From Ornithodoros turicata (lineage: Eukaryota; Arthropoda; Arachnida; Ixodida; Argasidae), in assembly GCF_037126465.1 (NCBI RefSeq), contig NC_088204.1, positions 21,334,804 through 21,398,803 of the forward strand: a stretch of 64,000 nucleotides of DNA, given 5' to 3'. Each line of letters opens with the position of its first letter. The stretch's first letter is position 1. The notes beneath the pieces are model-generated. The model was not told the origin of the DNA. It made no database searches and worked only from the letters and a program-made list of their open reading frames with translations. Positions 43,131 to 54,330 of the stretch are shown here, piece by piece. The translations under genes were made by a program, and so were the position numbers.

Positions 43131-43400
43131 ATAAAGAGACGAGACAACACACAGCACTGGCTAGCAACAAAATGATTTTATTGACTTGAGTAAATTGGGT
43201 ATAAAAGAGCAAACGCTACGTCAATAAAATTATTTGTGCTTAAACTACATAAAAGGACAAAGAGACGAGACAACATACAGCGCTGACTTGCAACAAAATA
43301 ATTTTACTGACGTAACGACGAGCCAATAAAATCACTTTTTTGCTATTAAGCGCTGTGTGTTGTCTCGTTTCTTTGTCCTTTCGTCGCTTTTAAAATGAAC
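43131..43400. repeat. direct and inverted copies of an AGAGACGAGACAACA unit
   Basis: AAAGAGACGAGACAACACACAGC at 43132-43154 is repeated directly near 43258-43281 (with the following CAACAAAATGATTTTA-type block). It recurs inverted at about 43355-43383 (GCGCTGTGTGTTGTCTCGT). The piece looks like rearranged retroelement or MITE ends. Confidence 0.8.
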
Positions 43401-43799
43401 GGAAACGTGTTGTAACAGATATGTGACGTAATGCGCACAATTGTGACTTGACAGATATTCGTTGCATATCTTACACCTTATGCTGCTGTCAACTAAAGTG
43501 TTTACTCTTGAGCCTTATTCTCTTCTACCCGGCTAGCACTCACGGTGCATTCGTCATCATCAATCTACCGAACGACAGCACAGCGAGTGCTGCGTACCAA
43601 TCGGATACAGAAGAAAAGGGAATACTGAAGCCTCTCTTGTGGCTGTTCCTTATCCTCCGTCACCCCCGTGTGTGAAAAGGCGGATGAACAGCCGCGTAGC
43701 TGAACGAAAGAGCCCATACGCAAGAAATATGTAAACCGAAACCAAGTAATTACTCGAAACATCACTGTCGAAGCGGATCTTTCTCTGGAATATTTTTCG

Positions 43800-44830
43800 C
43801 TGAACGTTCCCATCGGTAACACAGTGGCCAGGCGTACATCCTTTCGAAGAGCTAGAGTACGCAACTACGAGAACAAGAATGACCAATTACATAAAATTCG
43901 TTAATTATCCCTTTAATCAGGATATTTCCAGCAAAGGCGAGGTAGCAGAATAGGACGCAATTCTCGTTGAAAGTCATTCTACATTTTAAAAATCGTGAAA
44001 CGAGCGCGCGTCGTGAAATATTCATCGCCAAATTTCGTTATGCAATTAAGCCGAAACCAATACAGCGCGCCTGGCCTACGGTGACTTCTAGGCTGCAAAG
44101 CGGTTGATCTGGCCAGCAGATCAGATCAGCACCTACTACAATCATCTCTGTCGCTGCAAAGCACGTGACCCTCTGACGTGGAATAGACCTCTCCCTGTTT
44201 TTAAACAAATGACGTCATAATGTTCGACAGCGCCACCAATTTGGTAGAGTTGAACTACGCTTGAAGCTATAGGGGCGAACAATGTCGCTCCCGAAAGCCA
44301 CGGTGTTGAGGGGATTACGATAATCCGTGAAAGGGACCCCACCTTCGGTCCTACTTTTCTTGCAATAGGAGGCAGCGAACAAATGCCCATTCGTGGAACC
44401 CAGCCCTCCCTTTCCGATTTGTTTTGGTTTCAGTCTGTCTACCAACGTCATGATAACGTTTCTCGGGTAGAGGTCGATAGGCCGCTGTCCTCCCTGCGCT
44501 TCAGATTAGTTTCGGTTTCGTCTTATTTGCGCATCGAAATTCCCGATGAATATTTCAACGCCCGTACCCGTTTCAAGATTTTTTTTTTAAAGAAGAAATC
44601 AAATGCCTTTCAACGAGGATTGTCTTCCGTTCTGCTATCTCGCTTTTGCCTGAAATTCCCTAATTAAAGAGCTAATTACTGAATTTGTGATAATTAGTCA
44701 CCTGTAGCTACATACCTTCTTCGAACGGATGTCCGCCTGGCCGTATAACCCACCTGCAACAACGGCATTTGTGTAGCTTTCGCAGCTTTTTAATAAAAAT
44801 ATGCAAAGGATAAAAGAGAACACCCTGTAT
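43800..44830. mobile_element. ~1-kb foldback element with a nested smaller element
   Basis: The left arm (about 43815-44080: CAGGCGTACATCC, TTTAATCAGGATATTTCCAG, TATTCATCGCCAAATTTCG) is repeated inverted in the right arm (44500-44830: GGATGTCCGCCTGG, CTGAAATTCCCTAATTAAAG). Between them is the TIR element at 44184-44478. The copy at 33360-33820 belongs to the same family. Confidence 0.75.
44184..44478 (+). mobile_element. ~290-bp TIR element nested in the foldback; sibling at 55662-55913
   Basis: The ends ATAGACCTCTCCC and GGGTAGAGGTCGAT are inverted. The interior (ATGACGTCATAATGTTCGAC, GGTAGAGTTGAACTACG, GGGATTACGATAATC) matches 55662-55913 in reverse complement. Confidence 0.8.
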
Positions 44831-45089
44831 CTCGTTATCAAAGGGACTGCAAGGTGAAAACCTATAGAAACTGTGTTCATTTCTGAAAGCTTGCAACTTG
44901 GACGCTTCGGGTACGTATAATAGCTCTGCTGTACACTGAACATTTTTTAGCAATCTAATTTCAAAGATGGCTGCGCTAAGCAAAATTTGAGGACTCCAGG
45001 ACGCGGCAACCCTGAGGCGACTCGTGTGCCATGTATTCAGTATGCGAGCAACTAGCCTAGCCATCTGGCGGGTCGTGGACAGCTGCAAT

Positions 45090-45750
45090 CAGTGATTTCC
45101 CCAGAAATTTACTTCTGGAGGGGTGCCGAGCTTTCAAGGGGGGGGGGGGATTATACTTTGTGAAGGTTCCACTTACGGAATTTTTCTTAGACACGGAAAG
45201 AATCGTGGCACAACGGTGACATATCTGCACAGCTTTCCCGGTTTATTTGTACATGTTATTACGTTAGAACACAGTGCATTAGAATACAGATCCATTATGA
45301 ACGGCATTTCAACATTAAGATGTATAATCACACGACCGAAAAAGAAAAGAACTAGCACCTTGTCTCACGAAGCTCAATGAACACCTAGCAACCAACAGTG
45401 AAAACCTTAGGATACCTCGCTTGATTGAGTTGGGCGCAAATGGTTCTTGATGATCCACATTGAGTTTACGTGCCCGCACGCATTCTTGCTAGTATATGCG
45501 CGCAATATCTGCATTGAACAGTCACTTTCAAATGATTTTGGACAAATGCATGGTACGATCATCTGCATGACTGCCGTCCTACAACAAGTTTGACAGTACA
45601 GGATGTAATTTGCTGCGCCGGACTCACTACCAGAACGTGTTGGTGGCCAAGAGGGGTGGGGTCACCTGAGAAATTTCAGTGGTGGTGTTGCAAAAATGCA
45701 GGGAGGGTGTACACCCCCTCTGGGGGGGGGGGGGTGTAGGGAAATCCCTG
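45090..45750. mobile_element. 661-bp hAT-like element with 8-bp target duplication
   Basis: The left end CAGTGATTTCCCCAGAAATT and right end AGGGAAATCCCTG are inverted. GCTGCAAT (45082-45089) and GCTGCAAC (45751-45758) flank it, 7 of 8 matching. No transposase inside. Confidence 0.82.
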
Positions 45751-45789
45751 GCTGCAACGTGCACTTCGCCGTCGAAGGTGCACGGTCAG

Positions 45790-45951
45790 CAGAGGCGGAT
45801 CCAGGGGTGCGGGCGGGGGCGGTTGGACGATCGCCCCCCCCCCCAAAACGTCAAATTATACATTGGATTTCCCCTTCTTCCTCTCCCCCACTACCTGCTT
45901 CGACAAAGAACCCCCCCCCCCCCCCAAACCGAGGGTCTGGATACGCCACTG
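45790..45951. mobile_element. 162-bp hAT-like MITE with 8-bp target duplication
   Basis: The termini CAGAGGCGGATCCAGG and CTGGATACGCCACTG are inverted relatives. ACGGTCAG (45782-45789) and ACGGTCGG (45952-45959) flank it. The interior holds two poly-C tracts. A partial inverted copy lies at 24575-24760. Confidence 0.85.
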
Positions 45952-45959
45952 ACGGTCGG

Positions 45960-46447
45960 TGCATCCTGGAACACAAGAACGAAAACCAGACATCCGTAGA
46001 AATCGCCTGGATGCGAGGTTTTGCACACAGCAGTGATACCAAACTACTTTCACAGGTTTTATCACCTGGTCACTCTACACACTCCGGGACCGTGAGTAAT
46101 GGCGGAGGAGAAGAGAGGAAGGTCAACAGATGGCAGACATCGTGCAGATATTCTTACATGTTAAACAGTTTAAACCGAACTAGCTGCTGTTATCCTCCAA
46201 ACGCGTTACGTAGACTTCAATATCACGTGATACCTGTGATACCTGTACTCCAATCCGAGGCGGGCTCCCACTGTTATCCTCGGCGAACGTAGACGGTCGC
46301 CACCGTTAAGTTTCTAAAAGTGTTCGAAATTAATTAGTACGAAATGTATGGAGAACTGAGAGGTGATCACATGTGTACGTGTGTCATCACAAAGTCAAGT
46401 TCTGCATGGTGGTATTACGTTTATCGAGCGACAGTCGACAGTTTATA
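45960..46447. other. intergenic DNA, no gene recognised
   Basis: Nothing recognised; a long frame here only continues through the MITE C-tracts and is not credible. Confidence 0.5.
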
Positions 46448-47411
46448 CAGTCGAGCCCGTTTATAACGATATTGACGGGAACGCGCAATCTGATCGTTAC
46501 ATCAGAGTATCGTTAAAAACGAGCTTTCGAGAAATTGCCGCTCCGGTTCGCGTAAACGAAGTAGAACGCCCGCGTTTGTTGTGAGCGCAGAAGCATATTT
46601 TATCTAGCTCTAAATTGACGCAGCTGTGTGTCGAAAGCTTTTGATAACATAACCGCCGATATCGTGTGAGGCGCCGCACCTCTTGAGATCGACGACATCG
46701 TCCATTGCTCGTCATCCAATGCCGTAGTCATCACCGTTCTCACGATCGAGACTGCGTGGTTCGTCAGAATGCGCCTCCGCCACGGGTAATCTGTCGACGC
46801 GTGTGTGGGTGGCGACACGCAACTGTCTGCCAATACACGTTTTCGAAGCCGCGGTACTTCACAACGCACGAAACCACCACCAGCACGAAACCCGTAGAGC
46901 GCATACAACTTCGGGTCTTTCGAGCCACGCGTCTTTCCTCGTCACTCGGAACCAGGACGCCATCGTAGCAAGCATGCAGCAAAACAAGAAAAAGAAAAGA
47001 TTGAAGACGGGAGAACGATGTGGAGAGGGAACACGTTCTCTATTTCGCGCGAGCTCCTTCCGTCCTTTCGAAGTCGCGTGCCTTGCAACGCACGCATCTA
47101 ATCCCCGGGAGTCATGCGCGGATAAACGCACTGCGTTTTCACTTTAGCGCGCACGGAGGCGAAGGCTCTTGAAAATGCCAATGCAATTCGTTTTCAGTGA
47201 AATGGTGCAATCTCGCTTTCTAATTTTCACGCGTTTTACTGGCCGCCGGGAGAATTCCGATCGCTATATGCGAGTAAGCGCTTTCGCGGCGATCGTTATA
47301 TCGATGTTTTTGTTTACATGTAGTTCAATGGGAGAGCTGACGGGAACCAGCAATTCGATCACAATATCAGAGTTATGGTTCTATCGAAGATCGTAATAAA
47401 CGGGCTCGACT
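46448..47411. mobile_element. 964-bp non-autonomous Tigger/pogo-like element
   Basis: The left terminus CAGTCGAGCCCGTTTATAAC and right terminus AATAAACGGGCTCGACT are inverted, with TA at 46446-46447 and 47412-47413. CAGTC...ATAACGAT ends with TA targets are those of Tigger elements. Internal frames show no transposase. Confidence 0.85.
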
Positions 47412-47413
47412 TA

Positions 47414-47923
47414 TCTTAAAACATGGTGGTTATATTTCACTTTACCATCCTGTTAGTTTCATCATGTGGGCAGTCTGCATGAATGCTTCAAGCGCACCTA
47501 AAAATGGTTTGTGTCGTTCGTGAACTACAGTACTCTGGAATATTGTATTTTACAAGACACAATACTATAATGAACGTATTTATCTGTTGGGCTCCACTGC
47601 CATCTGCCAGAAGAAACAGTGAACTCTTTCTTCGACGCACTTTGGCCGTTTGCGACATTCCCCGTAAAATAATTTGTTGCAGTCTCTATTATCAAGTTCA
47701 CATTCATTTCGCTCATGCTGTAACAAGCTTCAAGGCAAGAAAAACTGAGTGCGTTCAGCGGTTAAGCAACCAGATGTGGAAACAAACAACATGCAACGTT
47801 TCATATCTTAAATGATCTCATTAATGCAGTTCATAACTCATAAGAGACGTACGCAATACATGTCATGCGATGCGCATGTCATCAGATTATGGGTCGAAGC
47901 GCGTAAGATCGTATATAACTTCT
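47414..47923. other. intergenic DNA, no gene recognised
   Basis: A 110-codon frame (47483-47815) has no recognisable motif. Nothing else seen. Confidence 0.45.
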
Positions 47924-47931
47924 GAATGAAA

Positions 47932-49107
47932 CAGTGGCGTCGGAACTATTTTTGCACTGGGGGAGCAAAAAAAAATGCTATCATCATCATCATTTATTTT
48001 CCTTGAGGGCTCCTGCAGGTAATACAGGGGTGGTACACACAGGCTTCTCGACAAGATGCACAAAAGGGATCTCTGCTCCTCACAATCAAAATCGCCATAC
48101 AGGCTACCCGACAAATTGCACAAAAGTAATCTCTGCTTCTTAAAATCACATTCGCCGGGCTACCAAACAAGATGCACAAATCCTTAAACTCAAAATTACC
48201 GCACAGGCTACCTAACCAAACAGCTTTTACGTCAGTCTTGTCAACTTCACTTAGCTGTAGGGGTGGGAAGTCCGAAGATTCCTCGAAGAGGCCTGAGACG
48301 TCTTCTTGTCGGTGGGGTGTCTTCTGGCATTTTCCTCGACGTCACACCGTGGCAAACAACACTTGCACACGTCACAAAAATAATCTAACTGCACGGTGCA
48401 GCAACCTGCAGTTGACACTTCAGACCGATCGTCGGGCCATACCGCTATTACTGCCGCCGCCACTATTCCCAAACTTCCCCGGCGGGAAAACTGCTACTAT
48501 CCCTCTCGCGTTTACATTCTTCCGTCTTCCAGACCAACCACGGGACGAGTCTCTCAAGCTCATCCAACAAGCCCTTATAAAACCTCCTTATAAACTCCAC
48601 GGAACATCCCTCTTTTCTTGGGCGGGAAAGAGTCACGACGCCACTGTCACAAAACCCCACTATGACCGCTTTACGTAAAAAAACAGTAATTTACTTCCTT
48701 TCCAAATGTCAGGGTGCAAAGACAATTCCCAGGTCTGGGGGCCAAAAGATTCTGGGCGAAAACACGTGGCATCGGGTTACCGTAGACGGTCCGAACGACT
48801 CGAAAATGCCATGCATGGTCTCGCCGTAGGGGGTCGAGAACTACCCTGAGGACGCACACCCGGACTGTCCCTCCAACGCGTCTGACAAAACATCTGGAAG
48901 CAATAAGTTTGGGGATCCCGAAGCTGTCATGGCCAACTGAACCAGTTCCTGTTGCAACAACTCTTCTCTAACTCGCAACTAAACGAAAATTCACACAAGA
49001 ACTTGTCGCCCTGTGGTAGTGCCCTTTGACTGGGGGAGCCGTGCTACCTGATCTGTAAATGAGGGGGAGCCGTCGCTCCCCCTGCTCCCCCTGTTCCGGC
49101 GCCCCTG
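47932..49107. mobile_element. 1176-bp hAT-like element with perfect 8-bp target duplication and internal tandem repeats
   Basis: The termini CAGTGGCGTCGGAAC and GTTCCGGCGCCCCTG are inverted. GAATGAAA is present at 47924-47931 and 49108-49115. Inside, about 48045-48210 holds three diverged copies of a unit with ACAAGATGCACAAA and CAGGCTACC. No transposase recognised. Confidence 0.88.
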
Positions 49108-49600
49108 GAATGAAAAACACACGAGCATGCATCTACACCACTGATCACAGTTGTAAAGTGATACAAATATCGCATGCAAAGTTGTTCGTGTTCACGCTTG
49201 AACAGATTCATATGAACTGGTAACTGAAATCACATTTTTCGGTTCAGGTTACGGTTAGTTGCCGATGGTGAATTGCGGTTACATTCCAGTTATGGTTCTT
49301 GGAAAAAATATGGGTTGATTGCAGTTTATGGTTCCGATTCGGTTCCAGTTCCTGCGGTCTTCCAGTGCAGAGACAGACTGCCGCAGCATATTGCGATGAA
49401 TCTCCTTCAGTTTGAAGCGTTTCAGAAAAAGGACGAAAGCGAAGTCTGTCTAGTCTGTAATTCTCTGCTGTGTCATCCACCCTTTCGTACTTGTTCTGAA
49501 ACTCTTCGAACTCAAGGAGGTGGAGGTGCTATCGTCGTCGATGCCACTATAGGTTACTCCATCATCATCATCATCATCAAAAAAAAAATGTAGGCCTGTC
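49108..49600. other. intergenic DNA with hAT-tip-like motifs
   Basis: The stretch 49235-49350 has repeated GGTTACGGTTAG/GGTTCCGATTCGG motifs resembling the tip region of the element at 51971-52963, perhaps a fragment. A short (ATC)n tract lies at 49561-49579. Confidence 0.4.
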
Positions 49601-49651
49601 CATAGCCTCCTATATACTTATGAAGGAGGACGAAGTATATAGGAGGCTATG
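49601..49651. repeat. 51-bp hairpin upstream of the KCNE-like exon
   Basis: CATAGCCTCCTATATACTT is followed, after a 13-base loop, by its exact complement. It ends about 35 bases before the splice acceptor. Confidence 0.92.
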
Positions 49652-49680
49652 ACCTGTCGTTATAACCATCCCGCTTTGTT

Positions 49681-50124
49681 ATGCAGGTGCCGCTACCGTG
49701 GTCCGGGCACGCGGCCGTTGGCCGTTCAGTCCCAGCCATTGATTGCCACAACGTCACCAAGCTCCTCCTTTCCATCACGGCCAACCTGACAGCACGCACT
49801 TCAAATTTTACGGAAGGCGTCAACAGCACCAGCACGGGTGGTCCGTTGGAGGCCAGTCAACGGCAAGCGTTGCTCTACATTGTGGTCGTGCTTTTCTTCT
49901 ACTCGTTCGGCATCGGGTTCATGATGATCCGTTACATGCGGCAGGAAGCCAAGGAACAGGAAGAGTGTAAGATGTACAGAAGGTATGTCAATGCAGCGCA
50001 CGAGCAGTACCTCAACTCAACAAACAGAGCGAGGCTCGCGAACAGACTGGCTCTGCAAGCGCTCAACACCGTGAACGCCATCCCGCAGACCACCCATGTT
50101 GGGTCAAAGGTGACGTTTGTGTGA
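49681..50124 (+). CDS. KCNE-like single-pass membrane protein (terminal exon)
   Basis: The frame gives 147 residues from the ATG at 49681, but that ATG overlaps a good acceptor (TTTGTTATGCAG/GTGCCG), so the coding exon probably starts at 49687 with upstream exons not found. N-glycosylation sequons sit at residues 24, 35, 42 and 48, then one hydrophobic helix (about 63-83, LLYIVVVLFFYSFGIGFMMI) followed by a basic and acidic cytoplasmic stretch (RYMRQEAKEQEE). This N-out layout and the LYI-V...FY-FGIG...Y-R pattern resemble KCNE subunits, which modulate voltage-gated potassium channels. The C-terminus VTFV is a class I PDZ-binding pattern. The fifth sequon (residue 112) would be cytoplasmic. 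Similarity is short and confined to the helix, so KCNE membership is inference; a real membrane protein is likely. Confidence 0.6.
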   Translation: MQVPLPWSGHAAVGRSVPAIDCHNVTKLLLSITANLTARTSNFTEGVNSTSTGGPLEASQRQALLYIVVVLFFYSFGIGFMMIRYMRQEAKEQEECKMYRRYVNAAHEQYLNSTNRARLANRLALQALNTVNAIPQTTHVGSKVTFV

Positions 50125-51253
50125 TGAGGTACCGGATTCGATGTGTTGCCGACATCGAGACGCAGAGCCCTTTCTCTTCACTGTCAGTTTCGGTTTATTT
50201 TACGAGAAAAGAAAAAAAGAAAGATCATGTAGCAACGGCAAGCCCGTGTTGCAGACCCATATTCAAAACATCATACAACAAAGTAACATTGTCTCGTTAG
50301 GAACTGTCACGACAGAACTGCAGATGTCTTGGAAGATTGTGTTCAAAGCGTCACCACGGGAGTAAATCTCGTGTTTTCAGAATCCTATCGAATTTATGCT
50401 GTTACAATCCACGTGCCATTGATTTATAATGTCGAGAAGTATGATGTCACGAGGTGCCCAACGGACCACACCTCTGGCAACGCTGCTCCTCCAGGGTCGA
50501 TTCCCATCTCCTCACCACGGCTGTCTTTCAACGTGGGGTGGAGAGCGGAGACGCACGCTGCTGATGCGGGCGGAAGCCATAGCTCTCTGTGACGTCACTC
50601 GTGTTATCCGAAATTATATGATGCCTTGCGGGTTCTTTCGAAAATTTGTGAAAGCACGTGATGCTCACTGGTGGCATTTATATTTTCCGTAGATAGCGTT
50701 TGAGCCAAGTTAGTTTTTTTAACGAAATAATTTTTATTTTCACAAATATTATTATCACTTTTTTTTTAGTCTGTAGTGGCACTTTAAATTTGTCTCAGTA
50801 TTACGATCAGTAGCCGCTGTTATATTTAAGTGTAACGTGCGAGCTCATGGCCCACGAGGACGATTGTTGCCACTGGATTTGAGACAAGGGCCTAGTGCGC
50901 ATAGAGCACCTTCGTTGAGCACCGTGGGTTTGCAGCCGAGAAAAGTTGCAATTGAGGTAACCGCCGTCCCATACAGCTTGCCAAGCCGCTGTCATGAAGC
51001 CGCAAATGTGTGCTGAGTCCGGGACCCAGTCTTGAAGTCAGCGGCAACGTTCCACCGCGCTGGCATCTGCATGAACCGTGCTGTTTTGCGTTCCAGTTAA
51101 GTCTGAAGGTGACTTACTTCAAGCACTTTTTCAATCTTCGAGTGAGGGCTCGTCGGAACCACAAGTCCACAGTGTCACTTATCTCTTCAGCATCAAAACA
51201 TGTGGTTAGAATTTTGTTCCCTTTCTTTGAGGAAGGTAACATGTCTGTAGAAT
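50125..51253. other. 3' flank of the KCNE-like gene, no other gene
   Basis: Holds the presumptive 3' UTR; no clear AATAAA close to the stop. No recognisable coding region. Confidence 0.45.
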
Positions 51254-51558
51254 TAAGGGGACACTAAAGAGCAAAAATTTCTCCTAATGCAATGAAAGAT
51301 GCTGTCCGTGATTTAAGCGCCAAGGTAACCACCATTTTCGCTTCGTCTCATGAGGTGGCGAGGGTGCCCAACCAATCAGCATGTGAAATCATTTGCGGAC
51401 CAATGGGAGAACGCCCTGCACTGTCACACCTTTTGAAGAGGAGAGAAAGCGCAAATTGCAGTTTCCTTCGTGCATAAATCAGGAACAATGGAACAGATGA
51501 ATACCGTTCCTTTTGTATTGCTGGCAAGGAGAAATTTTTTTTACCTTAGTGCCCCTTC
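51254..51558. mobile_element. MITE related to 42058-42452
   Basis: It begins TAAGGGGACACTAAAGAGCA with TTTCTCCTAATG and ends AGGAGAAATT ... TTAGTGCCCCTTCAA. Terminal and subterminal motifs match the 42-kb copy; the interior has diverged. Confidence 0.75.
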
Positions 51559-51970
51559 AACACGTATTTGATGCCGTCTGAAAGGCATCTCATTGCTTAC
51601 TAATATTGTGGAGGGATGACATAGCATTTAGAAGCACGTTGTTACAAAATTATTTTGATGTGACCCTACATTTAGAGAGACATTCTCAAAGACGAGAATA
51701 AAGAGCATAATTATTTCGAAGACACTAAACAGCCACCGCCAACAGACGCAACGTCTGTAACACTTTTCCTAGCAGCTATCTGCCGTTTATAGGTTCGACC
51801 AAGTGGTAACAGCAGCTGAAGTGACAATCTACACTGTCACTATACTATGAGCCACTACAATCAACCAACGACGAAACACCTGTACATTAATATTTCATCA
51901 ATGCAAACAAAAAAGAAGAAAATTAAAAGGGAAGTCTTGTACATTGTGACTTTGGGCGAAGTGTTACTAC

Positions 51971-52963
51971 CAGGGCTCGAAGCCGTAACTGAACCGTAAC
52001 CGAAAACCGCAAAAAAACATTATTTTTTTGCTGAACCGGACCCGAACTGTAGACACTTTTTCTCTTCCCTTCAACGAACCGGAACTGAACCGAAACAATA
52101 TGATGCAGTAACCGGTTTGCCAGACGGTAAAAACGCCTATACCTTCCCACTCGACTGCCGCGCACCAGCTCCCTGCATCGCTCAGAATCTTGTCGAATTC
52201 ATAGAGTGGACAAATTGATAAACCAAGAAGTGGTGAGTCCATGCTCCTCCTACAGCCTCGCCTCCAAAAGGTTCACGACATCCTTGCACATTTTTGTGAC
52301 TCGAGGTGTAAAAAAAAGGATGTGCTACACGACAGCTACACTTTGCATTGTTGCCCCGGCTGCTTCCTTTCATTCAGCGTCGCAGTGTGAAGGAGACGTA
52401 AATTTTAATAGTTCACAGTGACATCCACAAGCAACGCAGACCTCTAGAGACCACGGGAAAGAGGTTGGTGTGTGGTCCAGAGCATGAAGGAAGGAAACGC
52501 AGGGGCGCCCTCTTTTTAACGGGGAGCAGCGTGCCGGCCTGCGCATGGGACTCTGGGATACTCCTATATACGACGTGACCACGTGACTGCTTTCTTCACT
52601 TTTTTGCTCTAGAAATTGGCGACAGCCTTTTGCACTGGAGTTCAATGATATGCTGTATGCCATTTCCTAGCACTTTTCGGTACAGTAAAGGATGATCTGC
52701 TGTGGAAGCATGGTTCTTTGTACCTACGAAGTGTAGAGGCGAGGGTGTAAGAGAAAGGAAGGAAGAGCAAGCCATCGCCGGAACCTGATATTACATCTCG
52801 CATGTGGTACACTGAGTAGCACAGCACACGTAAACCAGTTCGAACTGATTAATATTGGTTCAAACCATTATTTTGGTTGCACTAATCCCAAACACAAACC
52901 GAACTGATAACCTTGAACCGGAACTTGAACCCGAACCCCCCAAAATAACGGTTTCGAGCCCTG
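51971..52963. mobile_element. 993-bp hAT-like element with perfect 8-bp target duplication
   Basis: The termini CAGGGCTCGAAGCCGTAAC and GTTTCGAGCCCTG are inverted. GTTACTAC stands at 51963-51970 and 52964-52971. The subterminal regions are rich in GAACCG/CGGTTC motifs on both sides. No transposase recognised. Confidence 0.92.
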
Positions 52964-52971
52964 GTTACTAC

Positions 52972-53272
52972 CACTTTATCTACATATACTGACGCAAGCG
53001 TACTCAAAACGCTGCTGAATAAAGCCGTGAAAAAGGAAGGAAGTAATGGGTGCACAGGATTCGTAAAATTTACATGTGGAAAAACGTGCCTCAATTAATA
53101 TTGGAACGGTGGCCAGAAGGGAGATGTGCCGTTCACTTTGCCAAGCCCAAAGGGTGGGGAAGTGGGGAGGGTGGAAGGGTATTTGGGGTGTCACGGAGTA
53201 ATGCAGAACTACTGTCCAGCGCAGAGAGCATGTGAGCTTCCCTCAGCACCCTTCATTGAGAAGCTCGTTGTA
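52972..53272. other. spacer between elements
   Basis: No gene or repeat recognised; the last two bases are the TA target of the next element. Confidence 0.5.
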
Positions 53273-53485
53273 CAGTGCTGGACAAAAGTTTACGGAACAT
53301 GCTCCGGTGAATTCCTCCCTCGGAGTGACACGCTAGCAGCTTATGGGACCGTACGGACTTTCAGACATGTGCCTAGGTAACCCAGTCACCTGTTTACAAG
53401 TCCATATGGTACCCTTCGCTGCTAGCATGTCACTCCGAGAAAGGAACGCGCCGGAGCATGTTCCGTAAACTTTTATCTAGCACTG
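53273..53485. mobile_element. 213-bp MITE of the Tc1 family found in RPF1 intron 6
   Basis: It shares the terminus CAGTGCTGGACAAAAGTTTA with 8305-9260 and ends with its complement (ACTTTTATCTAGCACTG); TA flanks it at both ends. The inner arms are also inverted (GGAGTGACACGCTAGCAGC and GCTGCTAGCATGTCACTCC) but unrelated to the larger copy. Confidence 0.9.
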
Positions 53486-54322
53486 TACCACGGTAATCGC
53501 CAAGACATTGGGCGAAGTCATCCCGTGTGGCTCTGTCATCCACTTAGAAATGAATGCCCATTTTTAGTAGACAGTGTTTAGACGCTTGTGTTTGCCAAAC
53601 GATTATACAATTAGTACTTAGTAAGATGGACCAAAAACAAAAGAAACACGTCTGGGACCAAGTAGAACTTTTTTAACAATGCAGCCACATGACCACAACT
53701 AGTCCATATGACAAAAAACAATCATTTGACATTCCTCGACATATCAATGATACGGAGCTTATGACACAAATGTTACAGGCTTGTTATGTACACATACGGA
53801 GAGGTGATGGATGAATAACTGGACCATGTGCAGTGTTTATCTGCTGTGTTTACGCAGGTTGCTTGTGCCTTGTATGGCAAAACGGGCTAGGATGCAAAAA
53901 TCTGCCTGCTTTAGTGGCCTCGTGGCCTATCTCAAAGACATATGCTTGTCACCAGAGGTAGGTAACGGTGTTTCCTTTCAGGACTACGAATGTATTTGGT
54001 TTATTTTGCTTTACTGCCCCTTTAGTACAGAACGTGGCGTTTGTTGCAGACGGGTGATTGTGCCAAAGTGACTTTATATGTGCATCGATGTACATTACTG
54101 AAAGACTCATTACTATTAGATCCTGGAACGCGTGTCTCGATAATGTACAGAATTTTGTTTTGTGTTTCAGCTCTAACAAATATCTCTAAGGTGGTTTTGA
54201 AATAAAAAGATTTTACTTATTGCACAAACAACAACTTATTATTTGCATTCAAATAAACTGACTGCACGGTCAAGCTGGTTCAAGTGTGTGCTTTTGAGGG
54301 TCTGGTGTACATGTCGTGATCG
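53486..54322. other. intergenic DNA, no gene recognised
   Basis: Nothing recognised apart from short frames. Confidence 0.45.
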
Positions 54323-54330
54323 GGTACAGG

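Noticed and set aside
45696..46292. 198-codon plus-strand frame
   Set aside because: It runs through poly-C and poly-G tracts of two MITEs, which simply lack stops.
48172..48678. 168-codon plus-strand frame inside the hAT-like element
   Set aside because: No transposase or host domain; probably lacks stops by composition.
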